Shown: in pieces, positions 24,402 through 33,936 of the stretch
How positions within the stretch are numbered: position 1 is the stretch's first letter
Layout: each line of letters starts with the position of its first letter
DNA from: Myxococcales bacterium
Lineage (GTDB): Bacteria; Myxococcota_A; Polyangia; Polyangiales; Polyangiaceae
DNA length: 64,000 nt
Direction of reading: 5' to 3'
Assembly: GCA_016706225.1 (NCBI GenBank)
Contig: JADJKB010000010.1
Location: 124,001 to 188,000, forward strand
The notes under the pieces: model-generated
What the model was told of the DNA's origin: nothing
Databases searched by the model: none
What the model saw: the letters and a program-made list of their open reading frames with translations, nothing else
Made by a program: the position numbers and the translations under genes

Positions 24402-25874
24402 ATGCGCCTCGGCTCGCTGATCTGTTTGGGGTTTTTGGCAGCCTGCTCACCCGCCCAAGGGCCAACCGCGCCAGCTTCGAATGCACCGGAGCGCCCGGCC
24501 CCGAGCACGAGTCTCGGCTCCGCACCGGCGCCCGGAGCGCCCGTCGTTGCGGACGCCGGCGCAACCGATACCCATCCACCCCTGAGCTGGATCGACGACG
24601 ACGTGCCGGCGGGCATGGCGCTCGCCAAGAAGACCGGCAAGCTCGTGTTCATCGATACCTGGGCAGAGTGGTGCCACACCTGCATCAGCATGAAGCACTT
24701 CGTGCTCGACTCCCCCGCCCTGCGCTCACTGGGTGAGCAGGTCGTGTTCGTGGCGGTCGACACCGAGAAGGAGAAGAACGCCGCCTTCGTCGACCAGCAC
24801 GCGGTCGACGTCTGGCCCACATTCTTCATGCTCGATCCCGACAGCGGCGATGTCCTCGGATACTGGCCCGGCTCGGGGTCGGTCAAAGAGATGGACGACT
24901 TCATGCGCGAGGCGATCGCCGCCCGCGACGCGCGGCGTTCGGACAAACTCGACCCCAAGTCCCCGCTCGCCGCGCTCCTGGCTGGCAAAAAGGCCCAGGC
25001 CGCGTCCGCCTACGACCAGGCCGCAAAACACTATCAGGCCGCCGCCGAGCGCGCGCCGAGTGACTGGTCGCGGCGCAGCGAGGCGCTGTCGGGATGGGTC
25101 AGCGCGCTCTTCAACGCGGGTCGCGCCGATCAGTGTCTGGACGCTGGCGTGAAGAACCTGAGCAACGTGCGGGGCGCCGCCAAACCCACCGATTTTGCCC
25201 GCACCGTGCTCGACTGCGCCGAACACGCAAAGAGCGCAACCAAGGTCAAACAGGCCCGCGTTGCGGTCCGGGACCTCTTGAAGCAGATCGTCGCTTCGCC
25301 GCACTCTGAGGCGACGCCGGACGATCGGGCCGACAGCCTGAGTGTGTACGCCGACGTCTTGCTCGAGCTGGGGGACAAGACCACGGCGAGCCAAGCTCTG
25401 ACCGATCGCCTCGCGCTCCTGCTGAAGGCGGCGAAGGATGCGCCCTCACCCGCCGCTGCCCAGACCTACGACGCAGCGCTCGCCAACGCGTTTCTTGCCA
25501 TGGGTCGCGCCAGTGAGGCCATCAAGCTGCTCCAGGAGCGCGAGAAACAGCTGCCGAATTCCTACGAACCGCCGGGTCGCCTGGCGGGAGTGCTGCTGGC
25601 ACTGAAGAAGTATCCCGAGGCGTCGGCGGCCATCGAACGCGCGCTCGCGCACGCGGACGGCCCCCGACGTCTGCGCTTCCTCGAGATCAAGGCGGACATT
25701 CTCGCGGCGCGCGGCGACCACGCAGGGCAGGTCAAAGCGCTCGAAGACGCCGTGGCGGGTTACGCCGCCCAGGCCAAGCGGCAGGCGGCAAAACCGCAGC
25801 GCATGGTCACCGCCAAGCGCCGACTGGATGCGGCCAAAGCGGAGCTCGCCCGGGCGAAGTCGAACAAACCCTGA
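24402..25874 (+). CDS. Thioredoxin-fold lipoprotein with C-terminal TPR repeats
   Basis: A 490-residue lipoprotein (lipobox GFLAAC, Cys at about residue 14). After a Pro/Ala-rich linker comes a thioredoxin-like domain (about residues 60-185) with WAEWCHTC (active CHTC, Cys91 and Cys94) and cis-Pro region VDVWPTFFML, similar to DsbD-gamma or thioredoxin_7 domains. The rest is helical with TPR character (ALANAFLAMGRASEAIKLL, LLALKKYPEASAAIERALAHA). It probably acts as a periplasmic thiol reductase or chaperone docked to partners via TPRs. It follows the MsrP-like pair in the same orientation, so a shared envelope redox role is plausible. Confidence 0.86.
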   Translation: MRLGSLICLGFLAACSPAQGPTAPASNAPERPAPSTSLGSAPAPGAPVVADAGATDTHPPLSWIDDDVPAGMALAKKTGKLVFIDTWAEWCHTCISMKHFVLDSPALRSLGEQVVFVAVDTEKEKNAAFVDQHAVDVWPTFFMLDPDSGDVLGYWPGSGSVKEMDDFMREAIAARDARRSDKLDPKSPLAALLAGKKAQAASAYDQAAKHYQAAAERAPSDWSRRSEALSGWVSALFNAGRADQCLDAGVKNLSNVRGAAKPTDFARTVLDCAEHAKSATKVKQARVAVRDLLKQIVASPHSEATPDDRADSLSVYADVLLELGDKTTASQALTDRLALLLKAAKDAPSPAAAQTYDAALANAFLAMGRASEAIKLLQEREKQLPNSYEPPGRLAGVLLALKKYPEASAAIERALAHADGPRRLRFLEIKADILAARGDHAGQVKALEDAVAGYAAQAKRQAAKPQRMVTAKRRLDAAKAELARAKSNKP

Positions 25875-25988
25875 CGCGTGGTCACAGAACCACGCCTCCG
25901 GCCTCGAGAGCGGCGGAGCGCCGGGATTTGTGCGCCGAGTGCCCTGCGGCACGTGGCTTGCTCAATGGACCTGCAAGAGGTTCAAGCC

Positions 25989-26909
25989 ATGTCACCGCGC
26001 CCCGTTTCATCCAGCCTGTCGAGTCGCCTTCCGCTCTTGGCCGCTTCGTTGCTCGCACTCGCGAGCTGCAGCCAGCACGTGATGGTTTCGAAGGCACCGA
26101 AGGCCAACGCCACCCGTCCAGCGGCCAGCGAGATCAACGGCGCAACGGCCCAGAAGCCGCCCGCGATGGTGCCCCGCAGGGGCGCGCACGCCGTGCTCTC
26201 CACCGAGCGGAGAGCCTTCGTGTTGACCGACGACGACATCGGCCCGAGCGTGAGCCGCTCCCGAGAGCTACTGCCCGGCGGGTTTGCGCTCGAGATCGAA
26301 ACGGCCGCTCCCCGACCCACGCGCACGTTCACCCTGGTGGGTCCGGAGGGGCACTGCAGCGCTCACGCAACCCGCGCGGTGCGGGTCAGCCTCGACCTCG
26401 GCGGATACTCCGGAGCGTCGATGCCCGGCGCGCGGCACTCCGGGTTCGAGATCGAAGGCTGCGCCTCGCTGGTCGCGACGCACTCGTTCTTGCTCGCCCT
26501 CGATGGCGATGATCCCCGGGCAGCGTGGGTCCATCCCGCCCACGTCGGCGAGTCGGAGGTCCCCGCCGATCGCCGCTCCGGCGAGAGCCAGGTGTTCTTG
26601 CACCGCTTCGCCTTGCCGATGTCGGAGCTCGAAATCGTCGAGCGCAGTGTGCTGCGCAACGTCACCGCCAGCTGCAGCGAGGAGCGCCGCGACGTGCTCG
26701 TCGTCGACGAGCTCGATCACCCGGTGGCGCAGCACACGGGCTTCATGCTGCGCGGCGCGCTCAGCACCTCCGCCGGGCCGCTCCTGGTCCTGGTCGGCCA
26801 CGACGAACCCGAGGCGCTGCGCGTGGTCGAGCTCGGGGTGATCGACACCCGAATCACCCTCGACACCCACATGCACCTGTTCCAGGACGTCGAACGCGCC
26901 AGCTGCTGA
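25989..26909 (+). CDS. Exported lipoprotein, unknown
   Basis: A 306-residue protein with signal and lipobox (LLALASC, Cys at about residue 23). The mature part is beta-rich with scattered Cys (GPEGHCSAH, EGCASLV, TASCSEERRD, last residue Cys) and no domain I recognise. The ATG at 25989 has AGAGG about 8 nt upstream; an ATG at 25965 is possible. It follows the thioredoxin-TPR gene by 114 bp and may be a substrate or partner, given its Cys residues; this is inference. Confidence 0.7.
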   Translation: MSPRPVSSSLSSRLPLLAASLLALASCSQHVMVSKAPKANATRPAASEINGATAQKPPAMVPRRGAHAVLSTERRAFVLTDDDIGPSVSRSRELLPGGFALEIETAAPRPTRTFTLVGPEGHCSAHATRAVRVSLDLGGYSGASMPGARHSGFEIEGCASLVATHSFLLALDGDDPRAAWVHPAHVGESEVPADRRSGESQVFLHRFALPMSELEIVERSVLRNVTASCSEERRDVLVVDELDHPVAQHTGFMLRGALSTSAGPLLVLVGHDEPEALRVVELGVIDTRITLDTHMHLFQDVERASC

Positions 26910-27024
26910 CGCCGGCCAAGCACGCTCGCCCACCCGCGCGAGACCCTTGGCTACTCGCTTCGCAGAGATCGCCTTCCCGTGAGTCCCTCTGCCCCCCGCG
27001 TTGGCAGCGGGCGCCGCGGGCGGC

Positions 27025-28251
27025 TCAGGTGCTCATCAGGCTGCGTGCGATCTGCGAGATCTGGATCTCGTCGGTCCCGCCGTAGATTTGCAGCACCTTG
27101 GCGTCGCGGGCGAGTTGCTCCACCTGATACTCCGACATGTAGCCGTTGCCGCCGAATAGCTGCACCGCCTCCAGCGCGACCTCCATCGCGCTCTGCGCGC
27201 AGTAGAGCTTGCACGCACTGGCTTCGGCGAGCGTCATGGCCTTGCCCGCGCCCGCCAGCTCGATCACCCGATAGACCAGGTTCTGAATGTTCATGCGCGC
27301 GACTTCCATCTTGGCGAGCTTGAGCTGGATCAGCTGAAACTCCCCGATCGGACGCCCGAACTGCACCCGCGTCTTGGCGTACTCGACCGACAAATCGAGG
27401 CACTGCTGGACGATGCCGAGCGCCATCGCCACGACCCCCGTGCGCTCGGACTTGAAGGTGTCCTTGGCGCCGGTGCGGTACGAGATTTCTTCGGTCTCGC
27501 CGAGCAGTCGATCGCGAGTCACGTACACGTCGCTCAAGAACAGCTCGCCGGTGGGGGACGAATGCATGCCCATCTTCCGGAGCGGCTTGGTCTGTTCGAG
27601 ACCCTGCATGCCCTTCTCGACTACGAATGACAGCACCTTGCGATCCTTGGCGTCGTTGCCCTCGTCCAGCTTGCAGATGAACACGATCGTGTCCGCCCAT
27701 GGGCCGTTGGTGATGAAGGTCTTGTTGCCGTTCAGCAGGTACCCGTCCTCGTGGCGTCGCGCGCTCGCCTTCATCTGCCCGAACGCATCCGAGCCCGAGC
27801 CGGGTTCGGTGATGGCCCAGGCGCCGATCTTGTCGAGGGTGAGCAGATCCTTGGCCCAGCGCTCCTTCTGAGCACGAGTGCCCCGGCTCATGATGGTCGC
27901 CGCAGTGAGACCTGCGCTGACGCCGAGCGCAGTCACCATGCCGGGGCTGTGACGCGACAGCTCGATGATCGGAATCATCTGCATGGCGGCCATCTCCCCG
28001 GCCATCGGGTTGACCCGAGGCGCGCGCGGCTCGTCCGGCTCGGCAGATTTTCGCTCTGCCTTCTCCAGATCCGCCTCGTAGCGCATCATGGCCATTTCGC
28101 GCAGGCCAAACGTGGCGAACATCTTGCGAAGCACCTCGTAGGGCGGCGTGTCGCCGTGCTCGAGCTCCTCACGCCGCGGTTTGATCTCCGCGTCGACGAA
28201 GCGCCGGAACGAGTCGCGGATGGCCAGGTGTTGCTCGCCCCATTCGATCAT
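27025..28251 (-). CDS. Acyl-CoA dehydrogenase
   Basis: A 408-residue FAD-dependent acyl-CoA dehydrogenase. The FAD motifs AWAITEPGSGSDA and FITNGPWAD, the segment YAKTRVQFGRPIGEFQLIQ and the C-terminal VLQIYGGTDEIQ are all present. At the usual catalytic position (YEGT) there is Gly; a Glu in KSERTGVVAMALG is placed where isovaleryl- and long-chain-type enzymes keep their base. That suggests a branched or long-chain acyl-CoA substrate. ATG at 28251 starts the conserved N-terminus. It is divergent from the ACAD pair at 28385-30791. Confidence 0.92.
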   Translation of the reverse strand: MIEWGEQHLAIRDSFRRFVDAEIKPRREELEHGDTPPYEVLRKMFATFGLREMAMMRYEADLEKAERKSAEPDEPRAPRVNPMAGEMAAMQMIPIIELSRHSPGMVTALGVSAGLTAATIMSRGTRAQKERWAKDLLTLDKIGAWAITEPGSGSDAFGQMKASARRHEDGYLLNGNKTFITNGPWADTIVFICKLDEGNDAKDRKVLSFVVEKGMQGLEQTKPLRKMGMHSSPTGELFLSDVYVTRDRLLGETEEISYRTGAKDTFKSERTGVVAMALGIVQQCLDLSVEYAKTRVQFGRPIGEFQLIQLKLAKMEVARMNIQNLVYRVIELAGAGKAMTLAEASACKLYCAQSAMEVALEAVQLFGGNGYMSEYQVEQLARDAKVLQIYGGTDEIQISQIARSLMST

Positions 28252-28384
28252 TGGTCTTGGCTCCTCCGCGCCGCCTGACGCGGCGACGCATCCTACCCTC
28301 GACTCGCCGAGTTTTCGCCACGAGACTCGAGGGCCGCGCGCCGCCTTTACGACGCCAGGAGCGTGTGCCAGATTTGCGCGAGTT

Positions 28385-29590
28385 TTGACCGACCCCGACG
28401 AGCTCACGCAGTTTGGCGCGGAGTTTTCCGCGTGGCTCGCCGCCAATCGGCCGGCGCCACCGAGCTTCAAGCTGCCGCAGACCTTCCTGGAGGTGGAGAG
28501 CGCCGATCAGATGGCGTACCACCGGGATTGGCAGCGGAAGGTCTACGACGCCGGGTACCTCGGCTTCGACGTACCCGAGGCCTACGGCGGGCGTGGCATC
28601 GAGCCCGAGAAGAAACGCGTCGTCGAGGCAGCGCTGGCGCAGGCGCGCGCGCCCTTCTTCGTCAACTTCCTGGCGCTGACCTGGGTAGCGCCGACGATCT
28701 TGACGTTCGGCACCGAGGCTCAGAAGTCCCGCCTGCTCGCGCCGCTGCTGCGGGGCGACGAGATCTGGTGTCAGGGTTTCAGCGAGCCCAACGCCGGCAG
28801 TGATCTGGCGAGCCTCCGCACCCGCGCAGTGAAGACCGCTGAGGGTTGGGAAATCTCCGGGCACAAGGTCTGGACGACCCTGGCGCACTTTGCCAAATGG
28901 ATGATCCTGCTTGCGCGCACCGATCCCGACGCCAACAAGTACGCGGGCCTCTCCTATTTCCTGTTCCCAATGGACGCTCCGGGAGTCAGCGTTCAACCCC
29001 TGATCAAGATGACGGGCGAGGGCGGCTTCAATCAGGTGCTGTTCGACCGCTCGCCGATGCCCCGAGACTGCCTGCTCGGCGAGGAAGGACAAGGCTGGAA
29101 CATCGCGCTCACGACGCTGATGTTCGAACGCGGCGCGGCCGACTCGAGCTCCCGCGAGCGCTCGTCCGCGCTGCTCGAGCAGCTCAAGCGGCTGGTCTCA
29201 CTGGCGCAGCGAACCCAGCGCAACGGCAGGCCCATCGCCAGCGATCCGGTGTTCCGAGATCGCCTGGCCACGCTGTGGATCGAGGCGGCCGCCATCGGTT
29301 TCTCTGGCACCCGTAGCGGAGTCTCGGATCTGGTCAAGGAGCGACCGCTGGCGTTGCCGCTGATGAACAAACTCGTTGCATCCGAGTGGAACCAGCGGGT
29401 AGCGGAGCTCGCCTGCGAGATGCTCGGGCCCGACGCCGCTCTTTCGGCCGAGGACGCGCGGGCCCCCGACCGCGGCGAGTGGCCCCGCGCGTTCATGAAT
29501 TCCTTCGGCATGACGATCGGCGGCGGCACCAGCGAGATCCTCCGCAACATCATCGGGGAGCGGGTGCTCGGCCTGCCCAAGAGCAAGTGA
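28385..29590 (+). CDS. Acyl-CoA dehydrogenase, large-type partner of an ACAD pair
   Basis: A 401-residue acyl-CoA dehydrogenase: GFSEPNAGSDLASLRTRAV, ISGHKVWTTLAHFAKW, MFERGAADSSSRE and IGGGTSEILRNIIGERVLGLP. The base is probably the Glu of MFERG. This subgroup (as with mycobacterial FadE pairs) forms heterotetramers with a second ACAD encoded next door, acting on steroid-side-chain or other bulky acyl-CoA. The only plausible start is the TTG at 28385. The partner gene begins 8 bp after the stop. Confidence 0.88.
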   Translation: MTDPDELTQFGAEFSAWLAANRPAPPSFKLPQTFLEVESADQMAYHRDWQRKVYDAGYLGFDVPEAYGGRGIEPEKKRVVEAALAQARAPFFVNFLALTWVAPTILTFGTEAQKSRLLAPLLRGDEIWCQGFSEPNAGSDLASLRTRAVKTAEGWEISGHKVWTTLAHFAKWMILLARTDPDANKYAGLSYFLFPMDAPGVSVQPLIKMTGEGGFNQVLFDRSPMPRDCLLGEEGQGWNIALTTLMFERGAADSSSRERSSALLEQLKRLVSLAQRTQRNGRPIASDPVFRDRLATLWIEAAAIGFSGTRSGVSDLVKERPLALPLMNKLVASEWNQRVAELACEMLGPDAALSAEDARAPDRGEWPRAFMNSFGMTIGGGTSEILRNIIGERVLGLPKSK

Positions 29591-29597
29591 GCGAAAC

Positions 29598-30791
29598 GTG
29601 AGCGACAGCGACCGCACTCTGGCCCCGCCCAGCGAGCACCTGCTCCGCGTGCCCGCGCTGCCCGCCGACATGGGATACGGCGAGGAGCACGCGATCCTGC
29701 GCGGCAGCGCCCGGCGACTGCTCGCGGAGAAGAGTGACCTCGGTGTGCTGCGCCGGCGGCTCAGCGAGGAGAGTGGTCATGATCCGGCGCTCTACCGGGA
29801 GATCGCCGAGCTCGGCTGGCTCGCGGTGGGCTCACCCGACGGCGGTGGGCTGTCCCCGATGCACCTCGGCGTGCTCTGCGAAGAGATGGGTCGGGTGTTG
29901 TTTCCGTCCCCCTTCCTGCCGACGGTGCTGTGTCTCTCTGCCCTCGAGGTGGGAGGGAGCGCGGCCCAGTTCGCTGCGCACTCACCCGCACTCGTGGCTG
30001 GCCAGACCATCGGAACTGTCGCGTCCGACGAGCCACGCGGAAACCTCGACGGCGAACCGTCATCCACCCGCGCCGAGCACTCCGGTGACGTCGTGCGCCT
30101 GACGGGCGAGAAGGTTCACGTGCTGTACGGCGCGCAGGCCTCCCTGGTAATCGTTCCCGCGCGCGAGGCAGGCGGCGGGTTCGGCCTGTATGCGCTGCCG
30201 CTGCCGTGCCCCGGCGTCCGCGTCGAAAGCCAGACCAGCGTCGACGCCTCGCGCCCGACGGCACGGCTGCAGCTTCACGGCGTAGAGCTGAAAGCGAGCT
30301 GCCGCCTCGACGGAGATGCGGGCGGCGCCCTCTCGGCGATGCAATCGCTCGGAGCGACTCTGACCGCCGCGGAGATGCTCGGCGCCGCGGACGCGGTGCT
30401 CGAAATGACCCGCGCCTACGCGTGTCAGCGTGAACAATTCGGGAAGGCCATCGGCAGCTTTCAGGCGGTCAAACACCCCTTGGTCGACGTCATGCTCGGC
30501 GTCGAGCTGGGGCGCAGTCTGCTCTACGGAGCTGCCACCCTGCTCAGCAGCGGTTCCCTCGACGAAGCCAGCGTGGCCGCGCGCATGGCAAAGGCGCATG
30601 CCTCCGACGTGCTCGCGAACGCCGTCAAGCGCGGCGTCCAGCTGCACGGCGGCTTCGGCTTCACCTGGGACGCAGACGTGCACTTCTTCTTCAAACGCCT
30701 GCTGTCTTCTCGGGCCGCCTTCGGCGACGCCGCCCACCACCGCAAGAAGTTGGCCGCGCGCCTGCTGGGTCCGCTGCCTGACGACGCGTGA
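29598..30791 (+). CDS. Acyl-CoA dehydrogenase, second subunit of the pair
   Basis: A 397-residue ACAD-fold protein. N-terminal ACAD helices (ILRGSARRLLAEKSDLGVLRRR) and C-terminal helices (YACQREQFGKAIGSFQAVKHPLVDVM; LHGGFGFTWDADVHFFFKR) are present, while the FAD-binding middle is poorly conserved. It is likely the less catalytic chain of an alpha2beta2 enzyme with the gene ahead. Its stop overlaps the RluA-family gene as GTGA. Confidence 0.88.
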   Translation: MSDSDRTLAPPSEHLLRVPALPADMGYGEEHAILRGSARRLLAEKSDLGVLRRRLSEESGHDPALYREIAELGWLAVGSPDGGGLSPMHLGVLCEEMGRVLFPSPFLPTVLCLSALEVGGSAAQFAAHSPALVAGQTIGTVASDEPRGNLDGEPSSTRAEHSGDVVRLTGEKVHVLYGAQASLVIVPAREAGGGFGLYALPLPCPGVRVESQTSVDASRPTARLQLHGVELKASCRLDGDAGGALSAMQSLGATLTAAEMLGAADAVLEMTRAYACQREQFGKAIGSFQAVKHPLVDVMLGVELGRSLLYGAATLLSSGSLDEASVAARMAKAHASDVLANAVKRGVQLHGGFGFTWDADVHFFFKRLLSSRAAFGDAAHHRKKLAARLLGPLPDDA

Positions 30792-31729
30792 AGAATAAGC
30801 CGGAGTCCTCCGCGACGTTGGTCGACGGTCGCTTCAGCGTGCCGGAGCAGGCCGACGGCCTGTGCCTGGACCGCTTGCTCAGGGACAGCCAGCCGGGCTC
30901 GGCCTGGTCGCGGGTGCGCCGCGCCATCGAGACTGGCAAGGTCAACGTCGATGGGGAGCGTGTCACCGATCCAACCCGGAAGCTGCGGGCGGGGCAGACC
31001 GTCGTGCTGACGTTGTCGGCCCGCTCCGCGACGCCCGCGTCGAGCACGGCGCCGACCATCGTGCACCTGGACCGCGACCTCGTGGTCGTGGACAAACCTC
31101 CACTCGTCAGCACGGTGCCCTTCGATCACAACGAGCGAGACACCCTGGTCGATCGAGTGCGGCACGAGCTCAGCCGTCGCGAGCGCCGACCGTTGCCACC
31201 GCTCGGGGTCGTGCAGCGCCTGGACAAGGAGACGAGCGGCCTCGTGGTCTTTGCCAGGACCCTGGTGGCCAAGCGCCACCTCAAGCAGCAGCTACGCTTT
31301 CATACGGTTCATCGTCGCTACGAGGCGTTGGTCCACGGCGTGGTCTCCGATCAGATCTTTCGCTCGCGCTTGGTCGAAGACCGCGGCGACGGTCTGCGTG
31401 GCTCGACGGACAATCCACGGCTCGGGCAAAGCGCGGTGACCCACGTGCGCTTGCTGAGCGCGTTCACGGGCGCCGCTCACCTCGAGTGTCGACTCGAGAC
31501 CGGACGCACCCATCAGATCCGCATCCACCTGTCCGAGGCCTCACACCCACTGATCGGCGAGCGGGTCTACGTGCGCGGCTTCGCAGGCCCGCTCATCGAA
31601 GCCCCTCGCCTCATGTTGCACGCGCGAGAGCTGGGCTTCGTTCATCCCGCGACCGACGAACCGGTGCATTTCAGCGCCGAGCTGCCGGACGACTTCCGCG
31701 CGCTGCTCGCCAGACTCGAGAACCTCTGA
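30788..31729 (+). CDS. RluA-family pseudouridine synthase
   Basis: A 313-residue RNA pseudouridine synthase. The N-terminal S4-like region (LDRLLRDSQPGSAWSRVRRAIETGKVNVDG, about residues 27-57) binds RNA; the catalytic segment is GVVQRLDKETSGLVVFA, with the nucleophilic Asp; the C-terminal RLETGRTHQIRIHLSEASHPLIGE is the other family signature. The closest groups are RluC/RluD, which modify 23S rRNA; the exact target cannot be told. It overlaps the acyl-CoA dehydrogenase by 4 nt, an unrelated partner. Confidence 0.93.
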   Translation: MKNKPESSATLVDGRFSVPEQADGLCLDRLLRDSQPGSAWSRVRRAIETGKVNVDGERVTDPTRKLRAGQTVVLTLSARSATPASSTAPTIVHLDRDLVVVDKPPLVSTVPFDHNERDTLVDRVRHELSRRERRPLPPLGVVQRLDKETSGLVVFARTLVAKRHLKQQLRFHTVHRRYEALVHGVVSDQIFRSRLVEDRGDGLRGSTDNPRLGQSAVTHVRLLSAFTGAAHLECRLETGRTHQIRIHLSEASHPLIGERVYVRGFAGPLIEAPRLMLHARELGFVHPATDEPVHFSAELPDDFRALLARLENL

Positions 31730-31751
31730 ACGACGCGGGCCCGCACCCTGC

Positions 31752-33845
31752 TCATTCCGGGGCGATCTCGAGCTGGGTAATGGCCTTACACTTCACGTCC
31801 ACGGTCTGCCCTTTCGAGCGCCAGCTCGGGGGTTCGTTCTCACCCAAGCGAACGAAACGCAGCCCGCAGCGCGCTTTGTTCTGCCGGTTCGTCGGGCCGA
31901 CCTTGAACCCTGTAGCGTAGACGTCGACCGCCGCCGACGAGCGAACCACCAGATACCCCTCGTCCCACGCCAGCTCCGAACCGTCTCCGCCGCCGGCAGT
32001 GTCGACGGCAGGCAACGCCGCCGCTCCGGTCTGCGAGCTTGCGTCCATTGCCACCGCTGCATCGGCATCCGGCGCGGCCGGCGGCGCGGCGCTGGCCGCC
32101 GCGGACGGCGCAGCGGACACGGGCGGTGGCGCCGAAACCGCGGCGGACTCTGCCGAGGGCCGGGTTGGCGGCGGGGCGCGCGGCGGCAGCGGCGTCGGAT
32201 TCGAGGCAGGGTGAACACCAGCTCCGGCGCGGGCAAAGGGGCCGATACCAAGGGCAAACAGCGCCGCGCCTGCGACGCCGAGCAAGAGCAGCACGAGTGC
32301 GACTCCGAGCACGGGCGAGAAACGCCGACCTCCTGCTGCCGCGGCGGCCGCCGGTGAAGCGGGAGCTCTGTCTGCTGCGAGCAGGGTTGGGTTCTCGGCA
32401 GCGGCGAATGCGGGAGTCAGCGGCTCGAGCGCGGCTGGTCTTGGCGCGGCAGGCACCTCGACCTGCTGCATGTCCGTCAACGATGGCGCGCGGCGGGTCT
32501 CGAGCTCGCGACCCGATGGCACCACCGCATCGTCGAGATCGGCGATGGACTCGAGTGTAGGCGGAGCTTCGGGTTTCGACTCGTCGCTCCGCACAGGCAA
32601 GCTCTGCATCGCCACTGCGGGACCATGGGCCACGTCGATGGAGACCGACGGAGACGAAACAGAAATGGCCGCGATGTGTGAGTCGCTCTCCTGATCTGGT
32701 TGGCTCGCGCGGACATCACCCAGCGTCTCGTCGAGCAAGCGGGCCACCGCCGCCGGGCCGCGCCGGGTCGACCGCACGAACGTGCCGACGCGTTCGTTCC
32801 AGAGCTCCAGGCTCGGACCGAGGCCATCCGTCAGTGCGACGCCAAACCCCGGAGGAACGGGCGCCCGCGAGCCGGGGTCGTACCTGCGCCGCCAGGCGAC
32901 CCGCCCTTCGAGCCGCACCCGACGCTTACCGCGCGGGGGTCGCAGCTCCAACCAGACCTCGTTCTCCGCCGGCGGCGAGAGGGTGCGAACGTAGAGGCCC
33001 TTTTGGCTGATGTTGTAGCTGAATCCGACGTCCTCGTGCTCGCCGCCGGCGGGTTTGTAAGCCACCATCGTGCCGTAGAGCACGCGCTCGTCCTCACGAC
33101 TCGGCGGACCTCCCTGTCGCAGCAGCTCGTTCGAGGTGAAGAGCACGTTCTCGGGCGCAGTGGTGTTCACGACGACGCTCAGGTGCTCGATGCCGCTCAA
33201 GGTCTCCGCGTGTTTCACGACGTCGCGACGCGAGGACATCACCACCCAGGCGGTGTCCGCGTTTCGCTTGCGGCCCTCTTCGACGAACTTGCGCGCGTCG
33301 CCCAGTTCGGCACTCAGGACGACGAGCCTCGGCTCATTCTGCTGCGTGTAATAACGGAGTGCGACGTCATCCAGGGCAAACTTGACATCGTAGCCCGCGT
33401 TCATGAGCACCCGGCCGATCACGTCACAGCGGGAGTGGTCCTTGTCCGCAACGACCGCCATGCCGTGGGACGCATCCGTCAGCTGCGATTTGTCGGGCAG
33501 GGCCTTGACGCGTTCGATGAGGTGCACCCCTAGCGCGCTCGGGATGACATCATCGGCGCCTTGCGCGTAAAGCCGCTCGACCAGCGCGTCCGTCGGCTCG
33601 GCCACCAGGGCAATGATGGGCACACTCGACAGGTTCTTCTTGGAGCGGACCTTGCGGCAGATCTTCTCGGCGTGAACGAGCCCGGCGTCGAACACGACCA
33701 CCTTCGGTTCATGTGCATCGAGCCAGGTCAGCACCATGTCGACCTTCTCGAACGCGGCCAGATCGAGCCGCGTGACCGTAGCGATGGCTCCGAACGCGCG
33801 TTTCTGCTCTGCGTCGAGCTTGGCGAGAACCGAGAGATACCCCAT
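31752..33845 (-). CDS. PilZ protein with two degenerate receiver domains, TM helix and periplasmic tail
   Basis: A 697-residue protein. Residues ~1-115 and ~125-240 look like response-regulator receiver folds, but the second lacks the phospho-acceptor Asp (VVLSAELG), so it is probably not phosphorylated. A PilZ domain follows (about 250-350) with the YNISQKGLYVRT c-di-GMP motif. After a long acidic/Pro linker, one TM helix (about 505-530) and a Pro/Ala-rich section lead to a small C-terminal beta domain with two Cys. It likely couples c-di-GMP, or binding of another regulator, to an envelope machine such as gliding or pili; the target is not evident. It is divergent from the lipoprotein at 33937. 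Confidence 0.82.
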   Translation of the reverse strand: MGYLSVLAKLDAEQKRAFGAIATVTRLDLAAFEKVDMVLTWLDAHEPKVVVFDAGLVHAEKICRKVRSKKNLSSVPIIALVAEPTDALVERLYAQGADDVIPSALGVHLIERVKALPDKSQLTDASHGMAVVADKDHSRCDVIGRVLMNAGYDVKFALDDVALRYYTQQNEPRLVVLSAELGDARKFVEEGRKRNADTAWVVMSSRRDVVKHAETLSGIEHLSVVVNTTAPENVLFTSNELLRQGGPPSREDERVLYGTMVAYKPAGGEHEDVGFSYNISQKGLYVRTLSPPAENEVWLELRPPRGKRRVRLEGRVAWRRRYDPGSRAPVPPGFGVALTDGLGPSLELWNERVGTFVRSTRRGPAAVARLLDETLGDVRASQPDQESDSHIAAISVSSPSVSIDVAHGPAVAMQSLPVRSDESKPEAPPTLESIADLDDAVVPSGRELETRRAPSLTDMQQVEVPAAPRPAALEPLTPAFAAAENPTLLAADRAPASPAAAAAAGGRRFSPVLGVALVLLLLGVAGAALFALGIGPFARAGAGVHPASNPTPLPPRAPPPTRPSAESAAVSAPPPVSAAPSAAASAAPPAAPDADAAVAMDASSQTGAAALPAVDTAGGGDGSELAWDEGYLVVRSSAAVDVYATGFKVGPTNRQNKARCGLRFVRLGENEPPSWRSKGQTVDVKCKAITQLEIAPE

Positions 33846-33936
33846 CGAACGGTCCCTTCATCCTAGCGCGACCCGCGGCGGGGCTGGGAAGCTGCTTCTC
33901 GTACTCGTGGTTCCGGTGCTACTCTCTCAACTGATC

